Shown here piece by piece: positions 1 to 10,937 of a stretch of DNA of 50,566 bases (positions are counted from its first letter, which is position 1; the number at the start of each line of letters is the position of its first letter). The stretch lies in assembly GCA_003558125.1 (NCBI GenBank), contig PWMQ01000093.1:1-50566 (forward strand), in the 5' to 3' direction. A model generated the notes under the pieces. That model ran no database searches and was not told the DNA's origin. It saw only the letters and a program-made list of their open reading frames with translations. A program made the position numbers and the translations under genes. The stretch comes from Natronospira sp. (GTDB lineage Bacteria; Pseudomonadota; Gammaproteobacteria; Natronospirales; Natronospiraceae).

Positions 1-64
1 AACGCCAGGATCCGCTCCTGCCCGGCCTGTTTCTGATTGCCCTCCTGTATTGCCTGAGCCGAAG

Positions 65-97
65 AAAAAAGCCGGCCCCCATGCGCGGGCCGGCTTT
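65..97. terminator. Bidirectional factor-independent terminator
   Basis: An 8-bp perfect stem, GCCGGCCC (71-78) with GGGCCGGC (87-94), is flanked by A6 on the left and TTT on the right. Read on the minus strand it is followed by TTTTTTC and would end the lipoprotein transcript that stops at 126. It could also end a plus-strand gene lying left of the window. The first 60 bases hold no gene I can support. Confidence 0.7.
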
Positions 98-125
98 GCG
101 CTGAATCAGGGCCTGTTTCGCCTGT

Positions 126-926
126 TCAATCCCAGGGCAGGAAGGCCCGACAGTCCCGAGCGTTTCTGAACCAGCCGGGGGCCTGGCCGCCGCCGGCCCA
201 TTGCCCCACCTGTTCGATATTGCCGGAGCTGTCCACCTGCACGCCCAGGAAACTGCGGTTCTCACAGCCACCCAGGCAACTGCCCCAGCCCTGCTTGAAG
301 ATATAGAAGTGCTTGTCTTCGCGGATGGAAAGACAGATGTCATTGCCATCCTCGAGCCCCGTGGCAGGCGCGGTGTAGATGGCGCCATCAAGGCTGCTGT
401 ACTCACGGGCCAGACGGCCCGGATTGAAGCGGCCGTCAAACTTCAGCACATTGATGTTGATCTCTTCCCGATACTCCACCTCGCCAAGACTGAAGATGTC
501 ATTGAGATCATCCCAGTCCTGGTATTGCTCATCGTTGACCTCGGCCTGGGTTTCGGCCTCGAAGCGAATCAGGAGGCGGCTGGGGTCCCAGCAGCCGATA
601 GCCTCGTGGTCGGTGGCATTGGGGAAGCGATCGCGGATGCCGGTCAATTCCGCTACTACCCGCTGGTAGACGTCTTCCGGCGCGATCAGCTCTCCGGTGG
701 CCTGCAGGGCAAGCAGCTCGGCGGTACGGTCACTGCGGGGGGTGGCGGCAGGATCCGCATCATCAAGATCGGCCGGCTCCTCGGCGATGGTGAAGCAATT
801 GATTTCCGCCGGCCAGTACCCCACCTGGGTGGGATTGATGTCATTGCCGTAGTTGCTGTCGAAGCAGCCGGACATCGCCAGGGAAGCCGTGGCCAGCATG
901 ATGGTGGACAGCGTTGTGGATTTCAT
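126..926 (-). CDS. Putative lipoprotein of unknown function
   Basis: The protein is 266 aa. I start it at the ATG at 926, which is preceded by a strong GAGGAGG ribosome site; an in-frame upstream start at 962 has no such support. The N-terminus is a lipoprotein signal: Lys2, a hydrophobic stretch (residues 5-18) and MSGC with the lipidated Cys at residue 21. The mature part has several cysteines, including paired Cys near the C-terminus around a glycine-rich segment, so a disulfide-bonded envelope domain is plausible. I recognise no family. It lies downstream of yciK on the same strand with a 117-base gap and probably has its own promoter. Confidence 0.75.
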   Translation of the reverse strand: MKSTTLSTIMLATASLAMSGCFDSNYGNDINPTQVGYWPAEINCFTIAEEPADLDDADPAATPRSDRTAELLALQATGELIAPEDVYQRVVAELTGIRDRFPNATDHEAIGCWDPSRLLIRFEAETQAEVNDEQYQDWDDLNDIFSLGEVEYREEININVLKFDGRFNPGRLAREYSSLDGAIYTAPATGLEDGNDICLSIREDKHFYIFKQGWGSCLGGCENRSFLGVQVDSSGNIEQVGQWAGGGQAPGWFRNARDCRAFLPWD

Positions 927-990
927 GGGCCCCTCCTCGACAAGGACGCCGGTGGCAAGCAAAGCCGAGTGATGGATTATCTTGTTTAAA

Positions 991-1020
991 ATCCTACCCC
1001 AGCCTTGAGGTCGGCGCCAA
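991..1020 (-). promoter_or_regulatory. Possible sigma-70 promoter for the lipoprotein gene
   Basis: On the minus strand, TTGGCG (1020-1015) and TAGGAT (996-991) are 18 bases apart, about 65 bases upstream of the chosen start at 926. The match to consensus is partial and the call rests on position as well as sequence. Confidence 0.35.
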
Positions 1021-1043
1021 GCGGGGCGTTTTGTCGTGATTGC

Positions 1044-1796
1044 TTACTGGGCATCAAAGGAGCGCCCTGTGATGCCCCGGCTTTCACCACCGAACAGAAA
1101 CAGATAAGTGCCCATGATGTCTTCCGGCGTGGGCAGGGTCTGGGGATCCTCGGCCGGGTAGGCATCGGCGCGCATGGCGGTACGGGTTGCGCCGGGGTTG
1201 ATGGCGTTCACGCGCAGATTTTCCTTGTTCTCCAACTCGTCCGCCAATACTTCCATCAGCCCTTCGGTGCCAAATTTGGAGACGGCGTAGGCGCCCCAGA
1301 AGGCACGACCATTGCGACCGACCCCGCTGGAGGTGAATACCAGGGAGGCATCCTCGGAGGCCATTAACAAAGGCAGGCAGGCCTTGGTCATGACGAAGGG
1401 GGCGGTCAGGTTCACATGCATGACCTTCTGCCATTCTTCTTCATCGTACTGGTCAATGGGAGAGCGGGGCCCCAGGATGCCCGCATTGTGCAGCAGACCA
1501 TCCAGACGGCCATAGGTCTCGTTGAGCTTGCCGGCCAGCTCCTGATAGTCCTCCAGGTTGGCGCCCAGAAGGTTCATGGGGTAGATGGCGGGCGTGGGAC
1601 TGCCGGCTTCCACGATGCGATCGTAAACCGCTTCCAGTTTACTCACCGTGCGTCCCAGTAGAATCACGGTGGCCCCGTGGGCAGCGAAGCACTCGGCGGC
1701 GGCGCTGCCAATACCGTCACCGGCGCCGGTGACCAGAATGATCCGGTCCTTGAGCAGGTCGGCGGGGGCCTCATAATTTCGCATATTGCGTGGCAT
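1044..1796 (-). CDS. yciK: SDR-family oxidoreductase, YciK type
   Basis: This is a 250-aa short-chain dehydrogenase. The NAD(P)-binding motif TGAGDGIG is at residues 23-30, the NAG motif at 104-106, Asn129 is the structural Asn, Ser156/157 the catalytic Ser, and Tyr170-x3-Lys174 the active pair. Length and sequence match the YciK group, whose physiological substrate is not settled. The start at 1796 has a GGAGA site upstream; the reading frame stays open further upstream but there it covers the neighbouring gene. The gene lies 19 bases after the squalene-synthase-like gene and ends the mscS-mtaD-ubiG-mupP operon. yciK next to mupP and ubiG is the order I know from Pseudomonas. Confidence 0.92.
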   Translation of the reverse strand: MPRNMRNYEAPADLLKDRIILVTGAGDGIGSAAAECFAAHGATVILLGRTVSKLEAVYDRIVEAGSPTPAIYPMNLLGANLEDYQELAGKLNETYGRLDGLLHNAGILGPRSPIDQYDEEEWQKVMHVNLTAPFVMTKACLPLLMASEDASLVFTSSGVGRNGRAFWGAYAVSKFGTEGLMEVLADELENKENLRVNAINPGATRTAMRADAYPAEDPQTLPTPEDIMGTYLFLFGGESRGITGRSFDAQ

Positions 1797-1815
1797 GGTA
1801 TTGCGGTCTCCTGGG

Positions 1816-2637
1816 CTAATCGGGTTGCTGTTCCAGTCTGAGTTCCTGTCGTGCCGCTCGCCAGGCTCGAAAGAGGGTGGCGAGTCCGCTCCGTCGGCGT
1901 GCCTGCCAGCGCTTGCCCTGGCAACGGCGGGCATCCTGCATGGCCAGGGCCGCGAGCAGGGCCGGGCCACGCAGGCTTGCGCGCTGCGGGCAGGGCTTGG
2001 CGGCGGCGGCAAAGCGTTCCTCTGCCATGGCCAGCACGGGTGTGAGCAGTCTTTCCATCGTGGCCGTGTCCGGTGCTGACCGCAGTATCGATTCGGGGGA
2101 GGTTTCCGCCTCCCGTTGCCAGTCCAGGGGAATCCAGATTCGTCCCTGTCGGCGTTCGTTCTCGAAGTCGCTTACCGTTCCTGCCAGTGCATGTGCCAGG
2201 CCGAGATCGCGGGCCGCGGCCAGTGTATCGTCATGGACGGCGCCGGCCAGCCTTGCCGAGCACACGGCCAAGGCACCCTGGTCGCGCCAGGCGTGCAGCA
2301 GCAGCTCGTCGGCATCATTGTAACCCCGGCCCTCCAGCCGCATCAGCAGGCCTTCCAGAATTTCCCCCAGCTCGCCTCCGTCCAATCGGGAAGGCGCTTC
2401 GGGCTGCGCACTGATCAGCGCCTGGCTGGCCGGATGTTGGCCCTGCCCGTCCAGCAGTCGGCTCAGCTCATCCCGCCACCAGGCCAGTTTGACCCGGGCC
2501 AATGACTCGTCGCTGACCGAAAACACCCCGTGGCGGATTTCCCCGACCAGGGCATGGAGGCGCTGCAAGGATTCTCGATCCGAGCCTGGGAGGAAGGCAC
2601 TGATCAACTGTAGATCGGGAGACAGCATTTCAGTCAT
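1816..2637 (-). CDS. Squalene/phytoene synthase-like protein with degenerate Asp motifs
   Basis: The protein is 273 aa of the trans-isoprenyl diphosphate synthase fold. The family hallmarks visible are the KLAWWRDEL helix (about residues 50-58) and NERRQGRIWIPLD (about 160-172). In true squalene or phytoene synthases these positions carry two Asp-rich metal-binding motifs (DxxxD). Here the first reads HGVFSVSDES and the second SDFENERRQG, so Mg-diphosphate chemistry is doubtful; this resembles the NDUFAF6-like branch, whose role is non-catalytic or unknown. The ATG overlaps the mupP stop as ATGA (2634-2637), so translation is probably coupled. Known: the family. Inferred: loss of activity. 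Confidence 0.8.
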   Translation of the reverse strand: MTEMLSPDLQLISAFLPGSDRESLQRLHALVGEIRHGVFSVSDESLARVKLAWWRDELSRLLDGQGQHPASQALISAQPEAPSRLDGGELGEILEGLLMRLEGRGYNDADELLLHAWRDQGALAVCSARLAGAVHDDTLAAARDLGLAHALAGTVSDFENERRQGRIWIPLDWQREAETSPESILRSAPDTATMERLLTPVLAMAEERFAAAAKPCPQRASLRGPALLAALAMQDARRCQGKRWQARRRSGLATLFRAWRAARQELRLEQQPD

Positions 2638-3329
2638 GCCGGGGTGCCTGCGCTCCCAGCGGCCTCAAGCAGTCGTTGGGCCAGCCAGGCCTGCAGATCC
2701 ACCGGCCGCTCGCAGACGGCAAGACCACCCCAGTCGCTGGGATCGACATCAGCCGGCAGGTAGCCCCAGCCGGCGACTACGGGGAGCATGCCGGCAGCCA
2801 CCGCCGCTTCAATGTCCCGTGGTGCATCGCCCACATAAACGCAGTCCGCCGCCGGCAGCCGGAGGGATTGGGCGGCATGGAGAAGGGGATCCGGCCAGGG
2901 TTTGGCCCGGCTTACCGTGTCGCCACTGACCACGCAGGCGGCTTCCGGTTCGATCGCCATCGCTTCCAGCAGGGGGCGGGTCAGCCAATCGGGCTTGTTG
3001 GTGACAATCCCCCAGGGCAGTTGCTGCCCATGCAGCCACCACAGCAGTTCATTCATGCCCTCGAACAGGCGGGTTTCCTCGGCAATGCGATCGATGTAGA
3101 GCTGGAGCAGGCGGGCACGCAGTTCATCAAAGCCCGGCTCACCCCGATCAATATCAAAGCCCAGTCGCAGCAGCCCCCGGGCACCGTCGGAGGCGATCGG
3201 TCGAATCCTGTCCGCCGGCAACGGCCGACGGCCTTCCTGGTGCAAGAGTTGATTGAGGGCACCACCCAGATCGGCAGCGGTGTCCGCCAGTGTGCCATCC
3301 AGGTCCAGCAGCAGGGCGCGAAAACTCAT
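2634..3329 (-). CDS. mupP: HAD-IA phosphatase, MupP/Gph type
   Basis: The protein is 231 aa, a normal length for a phosphoglycolate-phosphatase-like HAD enzyme. Motif I is DLDGT (residues 9-13, nucleophile Asp9, acid Asp11), motif II the IVTNKP stretch near 110, motif III a Lys in SRAKPWPDP, and motif IV VGDAPRD. It hydrolyses a small phosphorylated metabolite in the cytoplasm. In Pseudomonas the gene next to ubiG and yciK is MupP, which dephosphorylates MurNAc-6-phosphate in cell-wall recycling, so synteny favours MupP over phosphoglycolate phosphatase; sequence alone does not decide. Start and stop overlap both neighbours by 4 bases (ATGA). Confidence 0.88.
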   Translation of the reverse strand: MSFRALLLDLDGTLADTAADLGGALNQLLHQEGRRPLPADRIRPIASDGARGLLRLGFDIDRGEPGFDELRARLLQLYIDRIAEETRLFEGMNELLWWLHGQQLPWGIVTNKPDWLTRPLLEAMAIEPEAACVVSGDTVSRAKPWPDPLLHAAQSLRLPAADCVYVGDAPRDIEAAVAAGMLPVVAGWGYLPADVDPSDWGGLAVCERPVDLQAWLAQRLLEAAGSAGTPA

Positions 3330-4042
3330 TCGGGTTTCTCGAAGTGCATGAAGTAATTGACATCCACATTCCCGCCCATGTGGTAGTCACCGAGCAGGGG
3401 ATTGTAGTGCAGGCCGGTACTGTCACGGTGTTGCAGTCCCGCGGCGGTGGCCCAGCGGCGAAGTTCCGAGGGCCGCACCAGCTTGTCGTATTCATGGGTG
3501 CCGCGAGGCAGCATGTTGAGCACGTATTCGGCACCGACGATGGCCATCAGCCAGGCCTTGGGGGTGCGGTTGATGGTCGAGAAGACTGCCTGGCCACCGG
3601 GGCGCAGCAGTCTGGCACAGGCCGCCACCACCGAGGCCGGTTCGGGTACATGCTCGATCATTTCCAGACAGGTCACGATGTCGTATTCGCCCGGCCGCTC
3701 CTCGGCGTGCTCTTCCACGCTGCGGCGCAGATACTCCACCTTCAGGCCCGATTCCAGCAGATGCAGATCGGCCACTGACAGGGCCGTGCTGCCCAGGTCG
3801 ATACCGGTTACCTCGGCCCCCTCGGCCGCCAGTCCCTCGGACAGCAAGCCGCCGCCGCAGCCCACATCCAGGACCCGCCGGCCCTGAACGCCACCGCAGC
3901 GTCGCACGATGTATTCCACCCGCAGGGGATTGATCTGGTGGAGCGTTCGAAACTCACCCTCCGGGTCCCACCAGCGACTGGCGGTCGCTTCAAACTTGCC
4001 GATCTCGGCGGGGTCCACATTCTGCCGGCGTGTCTCGGTCAT
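3326..4042 (-). CDS. ubiG: Ubiquinone biosynthesis O-methyltransferase UbiG
   Basis: The protein is 238 aa, the usual UbiG length. UbiG carries out both SAM-dependent O-methylations of ubiquinone synthesis. The N-terminal signature KFEATASRWWDPEGEFRTLH (residues 16-35) is diagnostic, the SAM site VLDVGCGGG follows (58-66), then EMIEHVP in the middle and NPLLGDYHMGGNVDVNYF near the end. The start at 4042 overlaps the mtaD stop as ATGA; upstream in-frame ATG codons fall inside mtaD and are rejected. It belongs to the minus-strand operon that runs from mscS to yciK. Confidence 0.96.
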   Translation of the reverse strand: MTETRRQNVDPAEIGKFEATASRWWDPEGEFRTLHQINPLRVEYIVRRCGGVQGRRVLDVGCGGGLLSEGLAAEGAEVTGIDLGSTALSVADLHLLESGLKVEYLRRSVEEHAEERPGEYDIVTCLEMIEHVPEPASVVAACARLLRPGGQAVFSTINRTPKAWLMAIVGAEYVLNMLPRGTHEYDKLVRPSELRRWATAAGLQHRDSTGLHYNPLLGDYHMGGNVDVNYFMHFEKPE

Positions 4043-5385
4043 GCCTGTTGTTCCTTGTATTCGCCGTGGGCCTTCTCGAGGCGGCGCCCCCACTCGCGGC
4101 TGCGCTCCCGCAGTTCCATTTCATCAATGGCGGTGAGGCGGCCATCCTGAAGCAAGCGCCGGCCGGCCACCCAGACATCACTGACCTGATCGCGGCTGGC
4201 GGCATAAACCAATTGAGAAACGGGATTGTAAACCGGCTGGGTGGCCATCGGGCTGAGATCGATGGCAGTCAGATCGGCCCACTTGCCGGCTTCAATGGAT
4301 CCAATCTCGTTTTCCAGGCCCAGGGCCCGGGCACCGCCCAGGGTGGCCATGCGCAGTACGCGGCTGGCGGGCAGGGCGGCCGCATCGTCGGCCACCGCCT
4401 TGGCCAGCATGGCGGCGGTGCGCATCTCGCCAATCATGTCCAGGTCATTGTTGCTGGCGGCACCGTCCGTGCCCAGGGCCAGGTTGATACCGGCCGCGTC
4501 CAGACGGGCCACCGGGCAGAAGCCGCTGGCCAGTTTGAGATTGGATTCCGGGCAGTGCAGCACCGAAGCGCCGTTCTCCGCTACACGCCCGATCTCATCG
4601 TCGGTAAGCTGCGTCATGTGGACCGCCATCAGCGAGGGATTGAGCAGTCCCAGTCGTTCCAGTCGGGCCAGGGGCCGCTCGCCCTGTTCCCGCTCCGCAT
4701 CCGCCACTTCCGCGGCAGTCTCATGGACATGCATGTGAACCGGGGCATCCAGTTCGTCGGCGTAACCCCGCAGACGTTCCAGACTGTCGTCGGAAACCGT
4801 ATAGGGCGCATGGGGGGCGAAACAGAAGGACAGCAGGGGGTCGGACTTGAAGGTATCGCGGACTTCCAGCCCCTTGCTCAGATATTCCGCCGGATTGGCC
4901 GCCCAGGCACTGGGGAATTCGATCACGATCATGCCCAGCGAGGCCCGCAGGCCCAGCCGGCTGGCACTGCGGGCGACGATGTCCGGGAAGAAGTACATGT
5001 CGTTGAAACAGGTAGTGCCACCCCGAATCATCTCGGCCATGGCCAGCTCGCTGCCATCGCGGACGAATTCCGGGCCCACGAAGTGACCTTCGGCCGGCCA
5101 GATGTGATCATTGAGCCAGGTCATCAGGGGCAGGTCGTCGGCATAGCCCCTGAGCAGGCTCATGGCCGCATGGGTATGGGCGTTGACGAAGCCGGGGGTG
5201 AGCATATGGTCCGGCAGGCGGACGGTTTCTTCCCCCTGGAACTGCTCATGCGCCTGTGAGCGCGGCAGCAGCGCCTTGATTCGACCATCGGCGATGGCCA
5301 CGCAGTGATCTTTCAGGATCACGCCCTCGGGCTCCACCGGCACGATCCAGCCCGCTTCGATCAGCAAGTCCACGGTCTCGCTCAT
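4039..5385 (-). CDS. mtaD: 5-methylthioadenosine/S-adenosylhomocysteine deaminase-like amidohydrolase
   Basis: The protein is 448 aa, of the TRZ/ATZ amidohydrolase family. Metal ligands are visible: His70 and His72 in NAHTHAAM, the region around His219/His221 with Glu222 (HMHVHE), His256 and Asp307 in GTDGAASNNDLDM. In Pseudomonas the orthologue beside ubiG deaminates methylthioadenosine to methylthioinosine, and the ribose part is then handled by MtnA. Here mtnA lies only 1.7 kb away on the other strand, which supports a methionine-salvage role. The ATG overlaps the mscS stop by 4 bases. Other purine-ring deaminations, such as 8-oxoguanine, cannot be excluded by sequence. Confidence 0.9.
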   Translation of the reverse strand: MSETVDLLIEAGWIVPVEPEGVILKDHCVAIADGRIKALLPRSQAHEQFQGEETVRLPDHMLTPGFVNAHTHAAMSLLRGYADDLPLMTWLNDHIWPAEGHFVGPEFVRDGSELAMAEMIRGGTTCFNDMYFFPDIVARSASRLGLRASLGMIVIEFPSAWAANPAEYLSKGLEVRDTFKSDPLLSFCFAPHAPYTVSDDSLERLRGYADELDAPVHMHVHETAAEVADAEREQGERPLARLERLGLLNPSLMAVHMTQLTDDEIGRVAENGASVLHCPESNLKLASGFCPVARLDAAGINLALGTDGAASNNDLDMIGEMRTAAMLAKAVADDAAALPASRVLRMATLGGARALGLENEIGSIEAGKWADLTAIDLSPMATQPVYNPVSQLVYAASRDQVSDVWVAGRRLLQDGRLTAIDEMELRERSREWGRRLEKAHGEYKEQQA

Positions 5386-6215
5386 GATCCGGGCTTCTCC
5401 TCGTAGAGATGGACATCCCGCTGCGGGTAGGGGATGGTGATGCCGCGCTCATCGAATTGCTTCTTGATGTTTTCCAGCAGATCGCTGCGGGCATCCCAGA
5501 AGGGGTCCAGGTCGGTCCAGACCTTGACCCAGAGGTCGATGCTGCTGTCAGCCATTTCACCCACCCAGATAATGGGCGGCGGGTCCTGGTGCAGGCGCGA
5601 GTCCGCGCTGATGACCTCGTGGATGATGCGCTTGGCCTCGGCGATGTCGTCGTCGTAGCTGATGCCCACGGTCACATCGATGCGGCGACGGTCGCGGGCC
5701 GAATAGTTGGTAATTACATCCCCGTAGATACGGCTGTTGGGGATGATGATTTCCTGGTTGGTGGTGGTCCGGATCTTGGTATGAAAGATCCCGACCGTTT
5801 CCACAACACCCATCTGGCCACCGGCTTCCACAAAGTCGCCGCTCTTGAAGGGGCGGTAGCCCATGAGCATGGCGCCGGCGGCAAAGTTGGACAGGGAGTC
5901 ACGCATGGCCAGGCCAATGGCCAGGGTGGCGGCGCCGAGAATGGCGACCAGGGAGGTGACCTGCACCCCGAGATGGGTAAGGGCGGCGATCAGGGCGATG
6001 ACGGTGATCACCGCACCGGCGATGGTGCCCCCGAACTGGGCCAGTGTCGGGTCCATATGGGCCCGGGTCAGTGCTTTTTCCAATTGCCGGCCCATGATGC
6101 GGGCGATCCACCGCCCGACAATGAAAATCAGCAGGGCGACGGCAATCCGGCCGGTCCAGGCCAGAAGCAGTTCGATCAGGTCGGGGCGGGAGATGACATC
6201 GACGATATCGTCCAT
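5382..6215 (-). CDS. mscS: Small-conductance mechanosensitive channel, MscS family
   Basis: The protein is 277 aa, close to E. coli MscS (286 aa). It has three predicted membrane helices (about residues 12-38, 62-85 and 90-115). The pore helix region is GAATLAIGLAMRDSLSNFAAG, followed by the signature MGYRPFKSGDFVEAGGQMGVV. A soluble beta domain then carries IPNSRIYGDVITNYSARDRRRIDV, and a C-terminal vestibule domain ends the protein. It opens under membrane tension to release solutes in hypo-osmotic shock. It is the first gene of the minus-strand operon, with its stop overlapping mtaD. A functional link to mtaD-ubiG is not obvious. Confidence 0.93.
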   Translation of the reverse strand: MDDIVDVISRPDLIELLLAWTGRIAVALLIFIVGRWIARIMGRQLEKALTRAHMDPTLAQFGGTIAGAVITVIALIAALTHLGVQVTSLVAILGAATLAIGLAMRDSLSNFAAGAMLMGYRPFKSGDFVEAGGQMGVVETVGIFHTKIRTTTNQEIIIPNSRIYGDVITNYSARDRRRIDVTVGISYDDDIAEAKRIIHEVISADSRLHQDPPPIIWVGEMADSSIDLWVKVWTDLDPFWDARSDLLENIKKQFDERGITIPYPQRDVHLYEEKPGS

Positions 6216-6274
6216 GCTTGGACTCCTGATTTTTTATTGCTGTGGAAGGGCGCCACTATAACATCGGCCCGTCT

Positions 6275-6919
6275 TTAGTCGTCCGCCTCCGCCGGCAGCA
6301 GACGAATGCCGCCGAACCAGGCTTCGTTACTTGTGTCCAGATCATCGCAGTCACTCATCAGGCCGATGGCGTCGATGGTCTCAATCTCCCTGTCGTGGAA
6401 ACGGGCGAAATCCTCTCGGATATTGCGCCGCTCGGTGACCCACTGGCCTGCCTTCTCCTCACCGGATTGCAGCGCCACCATCTTGACCTGATCGGCATAG
6501 GCGCTGGGCCAGCTTTCGCCCTGGTCCTTGCCGCTGGCCCAGACCCAGTTGACCGCACGGGTCTGCCAGCGGCGCCAGCCGCCATCGCTGATGGCATAGA
6601 GGCGGACCGGATAGTCGTCGCCCTCGCGACTGGATTCGTCGATGTCTTCCCCATAGCTGCCACGGATGCGCCAGGACCACTCGATGATCGGTGTTTCCCG
6701 GAGGTCAATTTCCTGTTCCAGGTAGAGGGCCGAGGCGCTGCTCTCACAAAGGGCATGAATGGCCTCGCGATCCTCCATCTCAACCAGACGGTAGGCGGTC
6801 TCGCCTTCGAAGACTTCCCTGTCCCAGTCAATGATCTCGGCAGGTGGGAACTCAAGATCCGGTGCGGCCAGTAGCGGGAGGGGGATGAAAACAGTCAGCC
6901 ATGCCATGCGGCGATTCAT
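6275..6919 (-). CDS. DUF3047-family exported protein
   Basis: The protein is 214 aa. Residues 1-19 look like a cleavable signal peptide (MNRRMAWLTVF then a hydrophobic core ending LLAAP). The rest matches the DUF3047 pattern as I know it: a WSWR segment, an acidic D/E-rich turn before YPVRLYAI, a tryptophan-rich VNWVWASG and a late RRNIREDFARF segment. The family probably folds as a beta-sandwich in the periplasm, and no function is established. It precedes mscS on the same strand with a 59-base gap, so it may share or feed into that transcript. Confidence 0.8.
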   Translation of the reverse strand: MNRRMAWLTVFIPLPLLAAPDLEFPPAEIIDWDREVFEGETAYRLVEMEDREAIHALCESSASALYLEQEIDLRETPIIEWSWRIRGSYGEDIDESSREGDDYPVRLYAISDGGWRRWQTRAVNWVWASGKDQGESWPSAYADQVKMVALQSGEEKAGQWVTERRNIREDFARFHDREIETIDAIGLMSDCDDLDTSNEAWFGGIRLLPAEADD

Positions 6920-6972
6920 GATTGTGATCCCCTGATTACTCTCACCCTGAATGGGACTGCATGGCGCGCTTC

Positions 6973-7002
6973 TGGTTCGCCGGCGGCCCCGGGCGGTAGA
7001 AT
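6973..7002 (+). promoter_or_regulatory. Possible sigma-70 promoter of mtnA
   Basis: A good -10 element, TAGAAT, lies at 6997-7002, 53 bases before mtnA. The best -35 candidate, TGGTTC (6973-6978), is weak and 18 bases away. Position supports the call more than the -35 sequence. Confidence 0.45.
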
Positions 7003-7054
7003 ACGCCCCATCAGCCAGGCCCCCGTTCCGGGGCCGCCCAAACAGGGATTATCA

Positions 7055-8089
7055 ATGTTGAAACCGCTTTTGTGGAAGCCGGAGGAGGGCGTGCTGGAGG
7101 TCCTCGACCAGCGCCTGTTGCCGGCCGAAACCCGTTGGCTTCGTTGTGATAGCGCCAGCGCCGTGGCCGAGGCCATTGCCGGCATGGCGGTGCGTGGGGC
7201 GCCGGCCATCGGCATCGCCGCCGCCTGGGGCGCGGTGCTGGCCATCCGTTCTGTGGCGGGCCAGGAGGACTGGCGGCAGGGCTTTGACCGGCAGATGGCC
7301 GCCTTGGGTGCTGTCCGTCCCACGGCGGTGAACCTGGGCTGGGCGATCAATCGCATGCGGGAATCAGTAGCCGGTGTTGAGCGGGCCGAAGACGCGGTCT
7401 CTGCCTGCGAGGCCGAGGCGGCCCGGATCGAGGCCGCCGACCTGGCCGCCAACCGGCGCATTGGTGAGCTGGGCAGTCGCCTGCTGCCCGACGGGGTGAC
7501 GGTACTCACCCATTGCAACACCGGCGCGCTGGCCACTGGCGGGCACGGCACCGCCCTGGGCATTATCCGCTCGGCCTGGGAGCGGGGCGCCTTGAAAGGG
7601 GTGATTGCCACCGAGACCCGCCCCTGGCTTCAGGGCGCGCGGCTCACCAGTTGGGAGCTGGCCGAGGACGGGATTCCGGTGAGTCTGATCGTGGACAGTG
7701 CCGCCGCCGCCCTGATGGCGGCCGGGCGGGTGGACGCGGTCATCATCGGCGCCGACCGGATCTCCCGCCAGGGGGATGTGGCCAACAAGATCGGCAGCTA
7801 TGGCCTGGCCGTGGCTGCCCGCGCCCATGACATCCCCTTTATCGTCGCCGCCCCGAGTAGCACCATCGATCCCCGCCTGGCGCGGGGCGACGATATCGAG
7901 ATTGAGCATCGGGAGGCGAGCGAGATATGGGCCGCGGCCGGTCTGTCCCGGGCGCCGAAAGGGGTGGAGACGCTCAACCCCGCCTTTGATATCACCCCGG
8001 CCGGACTGGTCTCGGCCATCGTGACCGAAAAGGGGATTTGCAGCCCGGCCGAGGGCCAGGGCATGGAGCTGCTGCAGCCGTCCGCCTGA
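7055..8089 (+). CDS. mtnA: Methylthioribose-1-phosphate isomerase
   Basis: The protein is 344 aa, of the eIF2B-alpha-like aldose-ketose isomerase family. It converts 5-methylthioribose-1-phosphate to methylthioribulose-1-phosphate in methionine salvage. Diagnostic segments are MAVRGAPAIGIAAAWG (44-59), THCNTGALATGGHGTALG with the catalytic Cys154, ATETRPWLQGARLT, and GADRISRQGDVANKIGSYG with the catalytic Asp234. It is divergent from DUF3047/mscS and upstream of gyrA. Together with the MtaD-like deaminase it outlines a Pseudomonas-type salvage route via methylthioinosine; the connecting phosphorylase is not in this window. Confidence 0.96.
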   Translation: MLKPLLWKPEEGVLEVLDQRLLPAETRWLRCDSASAVAEAIAGMAVRGAPAIGIAAAWGAVLAIRSVAGQEDWRQGFDRQMAALGAVRPTAVNLGWAINRMRESVAGVERAEDAVSACEAEAARIEAADLAANRRIGELGSRLLPDGVTVLTHCNTGALATGGHGTALGIIRSAWERGALKGVIATETRPWLQGARLTSWELAEDGIPVSLIVDSAAAALMAAGRVDAVIIGADRISRQGDVANKIGSYGLAVAARAHDIPFIVAAPSSTIDPRLARGDDIEIEHREASEIWAAAGLSRAPKGVETLNPAFDITPAGLVSAIVTEKGICSPAEGQGMELLQPSA

Positions 8090-8228
8090 GGGCACTCTCC
8101 CGCCCGCGCCTATGGTAAGATTACCGCTTTATGTCCGCCGCCCCGTCAGGGGCCGCGGCGGCCCGGAGGGCCCCGGATGGTCCCTCCGCCTGTCACCGTG
8201 TTGATTAACCGGGGAGCCTGCCTGCCCA

Positions 8229-10805
<2,577 letters not shown>

Positions 10806-10828
10806 TCCTCGGGCGGGGGTTTGCCTTG

Positions 10829-10852
10829 CGCAGAGACGCAAAGACGCAGAGG
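10829..10852. repeat. Short tandem repeat, unit ACGCARAG
   Basis: Three imperfect copies of an 8-base unit, CGCAGAG, ACGCAAAG and ACGCAGAG, lie 24 bases after the gyrA stop. From memory, strings of this kind are scattered in intergenic DNA of many environmental bacteria. No function is established. Confidence 0.6.
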
Positions 10853-10870
10853 AAAACCTTGCTTGATCTG

Positions 10871-10907
10871 AGGGCACGGCGGGCGCCGTGCTCTGTTTGT
10901 TTCTTAC
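10871..10907 (+). terminator. Terminator downstream of gyrA
   Basis: A ten-pair stem, with core GCACGGC (10874-10880) and GCCGTGC (10885-10891) around a GGGC loop, is followed by the T-rich TGTTTGTTTCTT. It fits factor-independent termination of gyrA. Confidence 0.65.
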
Positions 10908-10916
10908 CCTTTACTC

Positions 10917-10937
10917 CTGACCCCTGACCCCTGACCC
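10917..10937. repeat. Three tandem copies of a 7-bp unit (CTGACCC)
   Basis: Exact head-to-tail copies of CTGACCC lie at 10917-10923, 10924-10930 and 10931-10937, followed by a truncated copy. They sit between the gyrA terminator and serC. With the repeat at 10829 they make this 275-base gap unusually repetitive. I find no clear serC promoter here. Confidence 0.75.

Noticed and set aside
3-104. Open frame at the left edge ending in a hydrophobic stretch and an RRKK tail, like a C-terminal sorting signal
   Set aside because: Only about 33 codons are visible, other frames are equally open, and the terminator hairpin lies inside the frame before its stop.
10829-10937. CRISPR-like array downstream of gyrA
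   Set aside because: Units are 7-8 bases, head to tail, without spacers, and no cas gene is present.
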